A DNA stretch of 64,000 nucleotides from Gammaproteobacteria bacterium (GTDB lineage: Bacteria > Pseudomonadota > Gammaproteobacteria > Ga0077536): assembly GCA_024235015.1 (NCBI GenBank), contig JACKNG010000004.1:372001-436000 (forward strand), written 5' to 3'. The position numbers and the translations under genes are program-made. The notes below the pieces were generated by a model, which made no database searches, was not told where the DNA came from, and was given only the letters and a program-made list of their open reading frames with translations. Shown here piece after piece: positions 31,010 to 39,470 of the stretch. Each line of letters opens with the position of its first letter. Position 1 is the first letter of the stretch.

Positions 31010-34000
31010 ATGAAAAGAATTCGTAAGCTCCTGGTCGCCAATCGCGGCGAAATCGCCATCCGTGTCATGCGTGCCGCGGCCGAGATCGACGTGACCAGCG
31101 TCGCCATCTACTCGCGTGAGGACCGTTTCTCGCTCCATCGTTTCAAAGTCGACGAGTCCTACCTGGTCGGCGAGGACTGCACCCCGGTGCAGGCCTACCT
31201 GGAAATCGACGACATCGTCCGGGCGGCCGTCGATGCCAAGGTCGACGCCGTACATCCCGGTTACGGCTTCCTGTCCGAGAGCCCCGAGTTCGCCGAGGCC
31301 TGTGCCGCCGCCGGCCTGATCTTCGTTGGTCCGCCCCCGGACGTCATGCGCCGCCTCGGTAACAAGGTCGCCGCGCGTGAACTGGCCGAGCGCGCCGGAG
31401 TCCCGGTGATGCCTGCCACCGGTCCACTGCCGTACGAGCGCGCGGACATCGAGCGCCTCGCCGAGGAGGTGGGCTACCCGGTCATGCTCAAGGCTTCCTG
31501 GGGCGGCGGCGGTCGCGGCATGCGCGTGATCGAGGGCCGCGACGAGTTGCACGAGATGGTCGAAGTGGGGCGGCGCGAGGCCAAGACTGCCTTCGGCAAC
31601 GACGAGGTCTATCTCGAGAAACTCGTCCGTCGCGCGCGCCACGTCGAGGTGCAGGTGCTCGGCGATTCCCACGGTAATTTCGTCCACCTGTTCGAACGCG
31701 ACTGCACCGTCCAGCGGCGCAACCAGAAGATCGTCGAGCGCGCGCCGGCACTGTATCTGTCGCAGGAACAGCGCGAGGCCATCTGCGATGCCGCCCTGAC
31801 TTTGTGTCGTGCGGCGGACTACCGCAACGCCGGCACCGTCGAATTCCTGCAGGACGCCGACAGCGGCGCGTTCTTCTTCATCGAGGTCAATCCGCGCATC
31901 CAGGTCGAGCACACGGTGACCGAGGCCGTCACCGGCATCGACATCGTCAAGGCCCAGATCCGCGTTGCCGAGGGACATGCCATCGGTACCGCGGAGAGTG
32001 GTGTGCCGAAGCAGGACGAAATCCGCCTGCGCGGCCATGCCGTGCAGTGCCGCATCACGACCGAGGATCCAGAGAATAATTTCATCCCCGACTACGGCAT
32101 GATCACGACCTACCGCAGTCCGGCCGGGTTCGGCATCCGGCTCGATGCCGGCACGGCCTACACCGGCGCGCGTATCACGCGGTTCTACGACTCGCTGCTG
32201 GTCAAGGTCACGGCCTGGGGCAACACCTCCGAAGAAGTCACCCAGCGCATGCTCCGTGCGGTACGCGAGTTCCGCATTCGCGGCGTCAGTACCAACCTGC
32301 GTTTCCTCGAGGGCCTGCTGCAGAACGCGCGGTTCCGTCGCGCCGATTACACCACGACCTTCATCGACGAGACGCCCGAGCTGCTGGTGTTTCCACGTCG
32401 CCGCGATCGCGCTACCCGCCTGCTTCGTTTCATCGCCGACGTCATCGTCAACGGCAACCCGGCTGTCGCCGAACGGCCGCGGCCGCGCTCGCTGCGCCTG
32501 CCGCGCGTGCCCGAATGTCACGAACGCGCGGTGGTACCGGGTACGCGGCAGAAGCTCGAGGAACTGGGTCCGGAAGGATTCGCGCGTTGGATGCTCGAGC
32601 AGCCGCAGGCGCTGATTACCGACACCACTTTCCGCGATGCCCACCAGTCGCTGCTCGCCACGCGCATGCGCAGCTACGACATGGTCGCGGTGGCGGATGC
32701 CTATGCGCGTCTGCTGCCGCAACTGTTCTCGGTCGAATGCTGGGGCGGCGCGACCTTCGACGTTGCCATGCGCTTCCTGCACGAATGCCCGTGGGTACGC
32801 CTGCGCGCGTTGCGCGAGCGCATGCCCAATATCCTCACCCAGATGCTGCTGCGCGCCTCGAATGGCGTCGGTTACACGAATTACCCCGATAACGTCGTGC
32901 GTTACTTCGTGCAGCAGGCCGCGACTTCCGGCATCGACGTTTTCCGCATCTTCGACTCGCTAAACTGGGTCGAGAACATGCGCGTCGCAATCGATGCCGT
33001 GCTGGAGACCGGCAAGCTCGCCGAAGCCGCCATCTGTTACACCGGCAACCTGAGCGATCCCGACTGCCGCAAGTACGACCTCGCCTATTACGTGCGGATG
33101 GCGCGCGAGCTCGAGGCGGCCGGGGCACACATCCTCGGCATCAAGGACATGGCCGGCCTATGTCGGCCGCAGGCGGCGCGGACCCTGATCAGCACGTTGA
33201 AGCAGGAAGTCGGTATTCCGATCCACTTCCATACTCACGACACCAGCGGTATCGCGGCGGCCAGCGTACTTGCCGCGGTCGAAGCCGGCGCGGACGCTGT
33301 CGACGCCGCCATGGACGCGATGAGCGGTCTCACCTCGCAACCCAATCTCGGTTCGATCGTGGAAGCCTTGCGCCACGGTCCGCGCGAAGCCGGACTCGAT
33401 GTCGAGGCCATCCGGTGCATTTCCAATTACTGGGAAGAAGTGCGCCACGGCTACGCGGCATTCGAGAGCGAAGAGCGTTCGGGGGCGTCCGAGGTCTATG
33501 TCCACGGCATGCCGGGCGGCCAGTACACCAACCTGCGCGAGCAGGCGCGGGCATTGGGGCTCGGCGACCGCTGGCCCGAAGTCGCACGCGCCTATGCCGA
33601 CGTCAACGACATGTTCGGCGATATCGTCAAGGTCACCCCGAGTTCCAAGGTCGTCGGCGACATGGCCCTGATGATGGTCACCAGCGGGCTCGAGCGGGCG
33701 GACGTCGAATCGCCCGATGTCGACGTTGCCTTTCCGCAATCGGTGGTGTCGTTCTTCCGCGGTGATCTCGGCCAACCGCATGGCGGTTTTCCGCCGGCCC
33801 TGCAGCGCAAGATCCTCGGCGACGAATCGCCGCTCAGCGGGCGGCCCGGCGCCGTGCTCGCTCCCTGTGACCTGGACGCCGAGCGCAAGCAGGTCGAACA
33901 CAAGGTCGACCGCCACGTGTCGGACGAGGAGCTGGCGTCCTACCTCATGTACCCGCAGGTCTTCGTCGATTACGCGCACAAGCGTCGCCAGTTCGGCGAT

Positions 34001-34450
34001 CTCACCATGCTGCCGACCGCCGCGTTCTTCTACGGCATGGAGCCCGGCCAGGAAATCAACGTCGACATCGACCCGGGGCGCACCCTGATCATCCGCTATG
34101 TCGGTACCTCCGATCACCACGACGACGGTATGCGCACGGTGTTCTTCGAACTCAACGGTCAGCCGCGCCAGGTCAAGGTGGCCGACCATTCCCAGGAGGC
34201 GACGCGAGCGCCGACGAGCAAGGCCGAGAGCGGTAATGCAGCGCACCTCGGCGCGCCGATGCCGGGGCTGATCGCCGAGATCAACGTGCGCAAGGGCGAT
34301 CGGGTGGCCAAGGGCGACGCCCTCATGACCATCGAGGCGATGAAGATGCAGACCGTCATCCGCGCCGAGCGCGACGGCACGATCGGCGAAGTCGTGGTCA
34401 GCCCGGGTCAACAGGTCGACGGCAAGGATCTGCTGGCGATCTTCGCCTGA
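31010..34450 (+). CDS. pyc: pyruvate carboxylase
   Basis: This single-chain biotin enzyme makes oxaloacetate from pyruvate, bicarbonate and ATP. The 1146-residue protein has an ATP-grasp biotin carboxylase domain (KLLVANRGEIAIRVMRAA, KASWGGGGRGMRV, IEVNPRIQVEHTVTE), a carboxyltransferase barrel with DTTFRDAHQSLLATRMR, IFDSLNWVENMR, the KDMAGL metal region and HFHTHDTSG, a tetramerisation linker, and a biotinyl domain with EAMKMQT (Lys1112). Order and length are those of alpha4 pyruvate carboxylases, which are less common in gammaproteobacteria than the two-subunit form. It has no operon partner. Confidence 0.97.
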   Translation: MKRIRKLLVANRGEIAIRVMRAAAEIDVTSVAIYSREDRFSLHRFKVDESYLVGEDCTPVQAYLEIDDIVRAAVDAKVDAVHPGYGFLSESPEFAEACAAAGLIFVGPPPDVMRRLGNKVAARELAERAGVPVMPATGPLPYERADIERLAEEVGYPVMLKASWGGGGRGMRVIEGRDELHEMVEVGRREAKTAFGNDEVYLEKLVRRARHVEVQVLGDSHGNFVHLFERDCTVQRRNQKIVERAPALYLSQEQREAICDAALTLCRAADYRNAGTVEFLQDADSGAFFFIEVNPRIQVEHTVTEAVTGIDIVKAQIRVAEGHAIGTAESGVPKQDEIRLRGHAVQCRITTEDPENNFIPDYGMITTYRSPAGFGIRLDAGTAYTGARITRFYDSLLVKVTAWGNTSEEVTQRMLRAVREFRIRGVSTNLRFLEGLLQNARFRRADYTTTFIDETPELLVFPRRRDRATRLLRFIADVIVNGNPAVAERPRPRSLRLPRVPECHERAVVPGTRQKLEELGPEGFARWMLEQPQALITDTTFRDAHQSLLATRMRSYDMVAVADAYARLLPQLFSVECWGGATFDVAMRFLHECPWVRLRALRERMPNILTQMLLRASNGVGYTNYPDNVVRYFVQQAATSGIDVFRIFDSLNWVENMRVAIDAVLETGKLAEAAICYTGNLSDPDCRKYDLAYYVRMARELEAAGAHILGIKDMAGLCRPQAARTLISTLKQEVGIPIHFHTHDTSGIAAASVLAAVEAGADAVDAAMDAMSGLTSQPNLGSIVEALRHGPREAGLDVEAIRCISNYWEEVRHGYAAFESEERSGASEVYVHGMPGGQYTNLREQARALGLGDRWPEVARAYADVNDMFGDIVKVTPSSKVVGDMALMMVTSGLERADVESPDVDVAFPQSVVSFFRGDLGQPHGGFPPALQRKILGDESPLSGRPGAVLAPCDLDAERKQVEHKVDRHVSDEELASYLMYPQVFVDYAHKRRQFGDLTMLPTAAFFYGMEPGQEINVDIDPGRTLIIRYVGTSDHHDDGMRTVFFELNGQPRQVKVADHSQEATRAPTSKAESGNAAHLGAPMPGLIAEINVRKGDRVAKGDALMTIEAMKMQTVIRAERDGTIGEVVVSPGQQVDGKDLLAIFA

Positions 34451-34819
34451 GGACGCATTGCTTCAGAGTCCGCGCCGCCCGATGACGGCGCGGTGCGGGC
34501 TTCTGCGGAGCTCATCTGTCGAGCGTGAACGGCGCAAGTCTCGAAACCTGCACGCCTCGCCCTGGCATACCCGGTTACGCTTGCAGGAACCTCCCCGAGG
34601 GTCTCCAACACGCGCCGAAAAGCAAAACCCCGCACTAAGGCGGGGTTTTTCCGGCGAATTGGCCTCGCTGAGCAAGGTCCTCCTGTATAGGTGTAGTGCG
34701 CTTTCGCAATGTGACGCGTCACTTCAGGTCGCCTTCGCGCGTCCTCGCCGGTGAGGCTCACGTCGTTACAGGCGACCTGTTGAAACTATAGCATCGGGGC
34801 GCAGGATTGCCAGGTCGGG
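34451..34819. other. intergenic region with two stem-loops
   Basis: This 369-base region has no convincing coding sequence. A hairpin CCGCGCCG/CGGCGCGG (34470-34493) lies 20 bases after the pyc stop, and a strong bidirectional terminator lies at 34624-34650. The roughly 130 bases between them are unassigned; they contain an inverted repeat CCTGCA/TGCAGG (around 34557 and 34583) and could be an extended 3' UTR or a small RNA ending at the terminator. Confidence 0.5.
34624..34650. terminator. bidirectional rho-independent terminator
   Basis: The arms AAAACCCCGC and GCGGGGTTTT pair fully around the loop ACTAAG, with a T-tract on both strands. It can end the pyc transcript (plus) and that of the convergent metallo-hydrolase gene (minus). 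Confidence 0.9.
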
Positions 34820-35479
34820 TCAGGCGTCGCGGAACAGGAAGTCGGCGACGAAGGGGTTCATGCGGCGTTCCTGGCCAAAGGTCGACTCCGGACCGTGCCC
34901 CGGGACGAACACGACGTCTTCGCCGAGTGGCCACAGGCGCGAACGGATGGAGTCGATCAATTGCTCGTGGTCACCGCGCGGAAAGTCGGTGCGGCCGATC
35001 GAACCGTGGAACAGCACGTCACCGACGAACGCGACGCCGTCGTCGTGGTAGAAGACCACGTGGCCCGGCGTGTGCCCGGGGCAATGGATGACCTCGAAAC
35101 GCTGTTCACCGAAGGACACGCTGTCACCGGCTTCGAGCCAGCGATCCGGATGGAACGCCGCCACGGCCGGAAAACCGAAGCGGCGACTCTGTTCGGGCAT
35201 TGCGTCGAGCCAGAAGGCGTCCTCGGCCTGCGGGCCCTCGATGGCGACGCCGAGTTCGTCGGCCAGGGTGCGGGCGCCGGCGGCATGATCGAGATGTGCA
35301 TGGGTGAGCAACACGCGTTCGACGGTCACGTCGCTGCGTTCGATGGCATTACGTATGCGTTCGAGATCACCGCCGGGATCGATGACCACGGCGCGGCGGG
35401 TCTGGCGACACCACACCAGTGAGCAGTTCTGCTCGAACGGCGTTACCGGGATCACGAGGCGATCGATGCGGGCGGTCAC
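34820..35479 (-). CDS. glyoxalase II-like metallo-hydrolase (YcbL type)
   Basis: A 219-residue MBL-fold hydrolase with the metal motif THAHLDHAAG, later ligands in HCPGHTPGHVVFY, GDVLFHGSIGRTDFP and FVPGHGPES, and the start VTPFEQNCSLVWC. It matches YcbL-type proteins, short single-domain relatives of hydroxyacylglutathione hydrolase that lack its C-terminal substrate domain. A thioesterase role in glyoxal or thiol-ester detoxification is likely but not provable here. It is monocistronic and convergent with pyc. Confidence 0.9.
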   Translation of the reverse strand: MTARIDRLVIPVTPFEQNCSLVWCRQTRRAVVIDPGGDLERIRNAIERSDVTVERVLLTHAHLDHAAGARTLADELGVAIEGPQAEDAFWLDAMPEQSRRFGFPAVAAFHPDRWLEAGDSVSFGEQRFEVIHCPGHTPGHVVFYHDDGVAFVGDVLFHGSIGRTDFPRGDHEQLIDSIRSRLWPLGEDVVFVPGHGPESTFGQERRMNPFVADFLFRDA

Positions 35480-35562
35480 GAGAACTCCTCCGGGGACGGG
35501 GGAGGGAGTCTAACAGAGGCGGGCGGGACGGCGGCGCGCGAAGACACGCGCCGCCGCCTGGT

Positions 35563-36015
35563 TCAGTTCCAGATTTCGTAGGCGGCAATCCAGCGACCAT
35601 CGGGCGTGGCTTCCAGCACCCGCATGAGGTTGCCGCTCGCCCACGGACCTTCGCTCCCCGTCAGGCCCCACACGCCGGCGACGTGCAAGGCGCCGCCGTG
35701 CATCTCGCACGAGACGAGATCGACGCGGTAGGCGGCCGTGTCACCGGGCACCGTGGCGTGGGCGAGATACTCCGCGATCGGGCGCTGACCGACGAAGGTT
35801 TCGTCGCTCGGTGGCATCAGCACGGCGGACTCGCCGTACAGCGCCGCAATGCGGGCGGGGTCCGCGCTGCTCAGCGCGGCCTGCCAGGCCGTGTTGTAGG
35901 ACTCGGCGATGGCGCGGTTCTCCGGCACTGCCGCGCAGGTCTTGATGTCGGCGGCGGCGCTGCCAGCGACAGCCAGGGCGAGCCCGGCAGTCAGGCTGAG
36001 GACGATGTTCTTCAT
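35563..36015 (-). CDS. exported NTF2/SnoaL-like protein
   Basis: A 150-residue protein with a signal peptide (MKNIVLSLTAGLALAVAGSAAAD) and an NTF2-like cone domain (ESYNTAWQAALSSADPARIAALYGESAVLMPPSDETFVGQRPIAEYL), a fold used by DUF4440 proteins for small-ligand binding or weak catalysis. The ATG at 36015 has AGGAG 7 to 11 bases upstream. It is divergent from the LysR gene, sharing a 142-base promoter region, so it is a likely LysR target. Confidence 0.8.
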   Translation of the reverse strand: MKNIVLSLTAGLALAVAGSAAADIKTCAAVPENRAIAESYNTAWQAALSSADPARIAALYGESAVLMPPSDETFVGQRPIAEYLAHATVPGDTAAYRVDLVSCEMHGGALHVAGVWGLTGSEGPWASGNLMRVLEATPDGRWIAAYEIWN

Positions 36016-36130
36016 GGCAAGTACTCCTGAGGGACAAAGCTGGAGCAAGGGCGTCTCGAAGTGCCGTTGCTGCGTTGCGAAACAAGGTAGGTGTCACGCC
36101 GCCTGCGACCAAGGGGCCCGGGAGAAATGG

Positions 36131-36153
36131 ATTGTTTCTCGTGAAGAATCAAT
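36131..36153. promoter_or_regulatory. LysR-type operator candidate
   Basis: The 23-base interrupted palindrome ATTGTTTCT-n5-AGAATCAAT (one mismatch between arms) contains a T-N11-A core and lies just ahead of the LysR start, between it and the divergent NTF2-like gene. This is where LysR regulators usually bind to control themselves and the divergent gene. Confidence 0.5.
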
Positions 36154-36157
36154 TAGC

Positions 36158-37099
36158 ATGCCGCACATGCTCGACCGCTTCACCAGCATGCAGGTCTTCC
36201 TGGCCCTGGTCCGCCGCGGCACCTTTGCCGCGGCCGCCGAGGAACTCGGCATCTCGCGCGCCATGGCGAGCAAGCACATCCAGGCGCTGGAAGACCATCT
36301 CGGCCTGCGCCTGTTCAACCGCACCACGCGCACGACGCGTCTCACGGAGGCCGGCGAACGCTACTACGAGCAGGTCCACGCCCTGCTCGGCGAACTCGGC
36401 AACATCGAGGCCCGGCTGAGCGAGGAAGCAGGGAGTGTGCGGGGCATGTTGTCGATCGCTGCGCCACCCGCCTTCGGCGCATTCCACGTGGCGCCCGTGA
36501 TCGGTGCGTTCATGCGCGCCTATCCCGAACTCCACGTCCGCCTGGTGCTTGCCGACCGACCCATCGACCTCGTCGATGAAGGCATCGACGTCGCCATCAC
36601 CGTGCGCGAACTCGCTGACACCAGCTACATCGCTCGGCGTCTGTCGGCGGTCAGGATGCTGGTGTGCGCCGCACCGGACTATCTCGCCGAACGGGGGCGC
36701 CCGCGTAATCCCGAGGATCTCGTTACGCACAACTGCCTGATCTATTCCGAGACGCCGACCTACATGCATGCCGAGTGGCAGTTTCGCCGTGCCAGCGACA
36801 CCTTCGGTGTGCGCGTGCAGGGAAATTTCGTCTCCAATGTCGGCAATGCCATCCGCAACCTCGCGCTGGCGGGGCGCGGCATCGCGCGCCTGCCCGACTA
36901 CATCGTCGCCGACGACATCCGCGGTGGCGCACTGCACGAGATCCTCGGCCGCTTCACTCCACCGCTACGCCCGGTTTACGCGCTCTACCCGCACCGTGAA
37001 CACCTGCCGGGCAAGGTCGTGAGTTTCCTCGAGTTCGCAACCCGTAGTTTTGCCAGCGCCAACCCGCGGGAAACACCCCCGGGCCTTGGACATAAATAG
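36158..37099 (+). CDS. LysR-family transcriptional regulator
   Basis: A 313-residue regulator with an N-terminal winged helix-turn-helix (residues about 5-65: MQVFLALVRRGTFAAAAEELGISRAMASKHIQALEDHLGLRLFNRTTRTTRLTEAG, shown in part) and a periplasmic-binding-like effector domain (SIAAPPAFGAFHVAPVIGAF, DVAITVRELADTSYIARRL). Within the family it resembles the CrgA/AaeR-like group. ATG at 36158 or 36167 may be used. The effector is unknown. The stop codon lies inside the OxyR-type site of the downstream dps gene. Confidence 0.93.
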   Translation: MPHMLDRFTSMQVFLALVRRGTFAAAAEELGISRAMASKHIQALEDHLGLRLFNRTTRTTRLTEAGERYYEQVHALLGELGNIEARLSEEAGSVRGMLSIAAPPAFGAFHVAPVIGAFMRAYPELHVRLVLADRPIDLVDEGIDVAITVRELADTSYIARRLSAVRMLVCAAPDYLAERGRPRNPEDLVTHNCLIYSETPTYMHAEWQFRRASDTFGVRVQGNFVSNVGNAIRNLALAGRGIARLPDYIVADDIRGGALHEILGRFTPPLRPVYALYPHREHLPGKVVSFLEFATRSFASANPRETPPGLGHK

Positions 37100-37132
37100 A
37101 TAATATCTATCGATATCCAAAATTAAATCAAT
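37096..37132 (+). promoter_or_regulatory. OxyR-type operator ahead of dps
   Basis: The left half ATAG-ATAATAT-CTAT (37096-37110) fits the OxyR half-site consensus ATAGnTnnnAnCTAT at every fixed position. After a 7-base spacer a weaker second half reads CAAA-ATTAAAT-CAAT (37118-37132), keeping the central T and A. This four-box layout suits tetrameric OxyR. A -10-like TATGCT lies at 37156-37161. Peroxide induction of dps, and possibly of the following peroxiredoxin gene, is inferred. Confidence 0.65.
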
Positions 37133-37194
37133 TTCTATCTCGCTCGCTGCATCCCTATGCTGAGCCCATCCCAGCACTGCACCAGGAGCAGCAC

Positions 37195-37668
37195 ATGGAC
37201 ATCAACATCGGCATTTCAGACAGCGACCGTGCGGACATCGCCAGTGGCCTGGCACGGATGCTGGCTGACAGCTACACGCTCTACCTGAAGACGCACAACT
37301 ACCACTGGAACGTCACCGGGGCCCAGTTCCAGACGCTCCATACCCTGTTCGAGACCCATTACACCGAGCTCGCGCTGGCCGTCGATCTCATCGCCGAGCG
37401 GATTCGCGCCCTCGGTCATCGCGCGCCGGGTTCCTACCGTGAATACGCGGCGCTGAGTTCGATCGCGGAAGAACAGGACGAGCCGGGCGCCGACGAGATG
37501 ATCCGGCGACTGGTCGCCGGACAGGAAGCGGTGGTACGTACGGCGCGCAGCATCTTCCCGATCGTCGATGCCGCACACGACGAGCCGACCGCCGATCTGC
37601 TTACGCAACGCATGCAGGTGCACGAGAAGAACGCCTGGATGTTGCGCAGCCTGCTCGAGCGTGCCTGA
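37195..37668 (+). CDS. dps: Dps-family DNA-protecting ferritin
   Basis: Dps forms a 12-subunit shell that stores iron using hydrogen peroxide and shields DNA. The 157-residue protein has the ferroxidase residues His and Asp/Glu in KTHNYHWNVTG and TLFETHYTELALAVDLIAERIRALG and the usual four-helix length. The N-terminus is short, without a Lys-rich DNA-binding tail. Ribosome site AGGAG lies 7 bases before the ATG. It follows an OxyR-type operator and precedes a peroxiredoxin-glutaredoxin fusion by 56 bases: an oxidative-stress pair. Confidence 0.95.
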   Translation: MDINIGISDSDRADIASGLARMLADSYTLYLKTHNYHWNVTGAQFQTLHTLFETHYTELALAVDLIAERIRALGHRAPGSYREYAALSSIAEEQDEPGADEMIRRLVAGQEAVVRTARSIFPIVDAAHDEPTADLLTQRMQVHEKNAWMLRSLLERA

Positions 37669-37724
37669 GCACCGGGCGGATCGCCAGCCATTCATCCTCA
37701 ATCGACAGCAACAGGAGAAACGAC

Positions 37725-38468
<744 letters not shown>

Positions 38469-38633
38469 AGCCGACCCGCTGCCGGCCGACGCACGAGGGA
38501 CGCCAGGGCCGTCCCCCGTCGCGCCGGCCGGTATGTTGCCCCCGCAGCCCCGGGGTGCGCGCCCTGCGGGCTTGTTCTAAGCTTGACGCCGAGCCGCACA
38601 CACCGGTTCACGACCGTGTCGAGGGGAGCGACG

Positions 38634-39446
38634 GTGAGCAACGCAAACGACAAGGCCCTCGCCGAAGCAGCGGCGGAATACGCACTGCCCGGCGTTCGCG
38701 CCATCGACGATACGGCGCCGCTGCGCTGGATCGGGCAGGGCTTCGATGACATCCTGCGGGCGCCCCGTGCGAGCCTGTTCTACGGTGCAGTACTGGCACT
38801 GATGGGCTGGTCGCTGGTGACCTGGTACGGCGGTGCCGTGGGGCTCGCTCTGACTACCGGCTTCCTGCTCATGGGGCCGTTCCTCGCCGTGGGCATCTAC
38901 GAGGTCTCGCGCCAGCTCGAACGCCATACCAGCATCGATTTCCTGCGCACCCTGACGGTGTGGCACGACAATCGCCCGGCCATCGGTTTCTACGCCCTCA
39001 TCCTCATGCTGTCGCTGGCGGTATGGATGCGCATCTCGGTCGTGCTGATTGCCTTGCTGGTACCGAACGGCTTCGACGACATCACCCACCTGCTCGAGCA
39101 ACTGCTCGCCGAACCCGGTTCGTGGGTGTTCCTGCTCGTCTACCTGGCGATCGGTGCAGTGCTCGCGGGATTCAGCTTCTCGATTTCCGCCGTGGCCCTG
39201 CCGATGCTCCTCGACCGCACGCACATGGATGCCATCTCGGCCATGATCACGAGTTTCCAGGCCATCCGTCGCAACCCGCGACCGATGGCGCTGTGGGCCG
39301 CGCTCATCGTGCTGCTGATCACGGCCGGGTTCATGTCCTGGTTCATCGGACTGGTGGTTATCGTGCCGCTGATCGGCCACGCGACGTGGCATGCCTACCG
39401 CGACGTCGTCGAACCGGCCCGCCTGCCCTTGCGCACGCCTTATTGA
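38634..39446 (+). CDS. DUF2189 integral membrane protein
   Basis: A 270-residue inner-membrane protein with about six hydrophobic segments (LFYGAVLALMGWSLVTW, ALTTGFLLMGPFLAVGIY, IGFYALILMLSLAVWM, and so on). The opening VRAIDDTAPLRWIGQGFDDILRAPRASLFYG is typical of DUF2189 proteins, which in some organisms lie near cytochrome oxidase genes. GTG at 38634 is chosen because GAGGGGAGCG lies just upstream. Function unknown. Confidence 0.88.
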   Translation: MSNANDKALAEAAAEYALPGVRAIDDTAPLRWIGQGFDDILRAPRASLFYGAVLALMGWSLVTWYGGAVGLALTTGFLLMGPFLAVGIYEVSRQLERHTSIDFLRTLTVWHDNRPAIGFYALILMLSLAVWMRISVVLIALLVPNGFDDITHLLEQLLAEPGSWVFLLVYLAIGAVLAGFSFSISAVALPMLLDRTHMDAISAMITSFQAIRRNPRPMALWAALIVLLITAGFMSWFIGLVVIVPLIGHATWHAYRDVVEPARLPLRTPY

Positions 39447-39470
39447 GCCGGCGCGCTCAGGCCGCCCTTT

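Noticed and set aside
31010..34450. Separate biotin carboxylase and carboxyltransferase genes, or propionyl-type carboxylase
   Set aside because: The frame is continuous with the alpha4 pyruvate carboxylase domain order and the pyruvate-type carboxyltransferase motifs.
34451..34620. 6S RNA or another known structured RNA downstream of pyc
   Set aside because: I could not find the 6S central bubble and closing stems, 4.5S GGAAGC loop or tmRNA ends, and the neighbours are not the usual ones.
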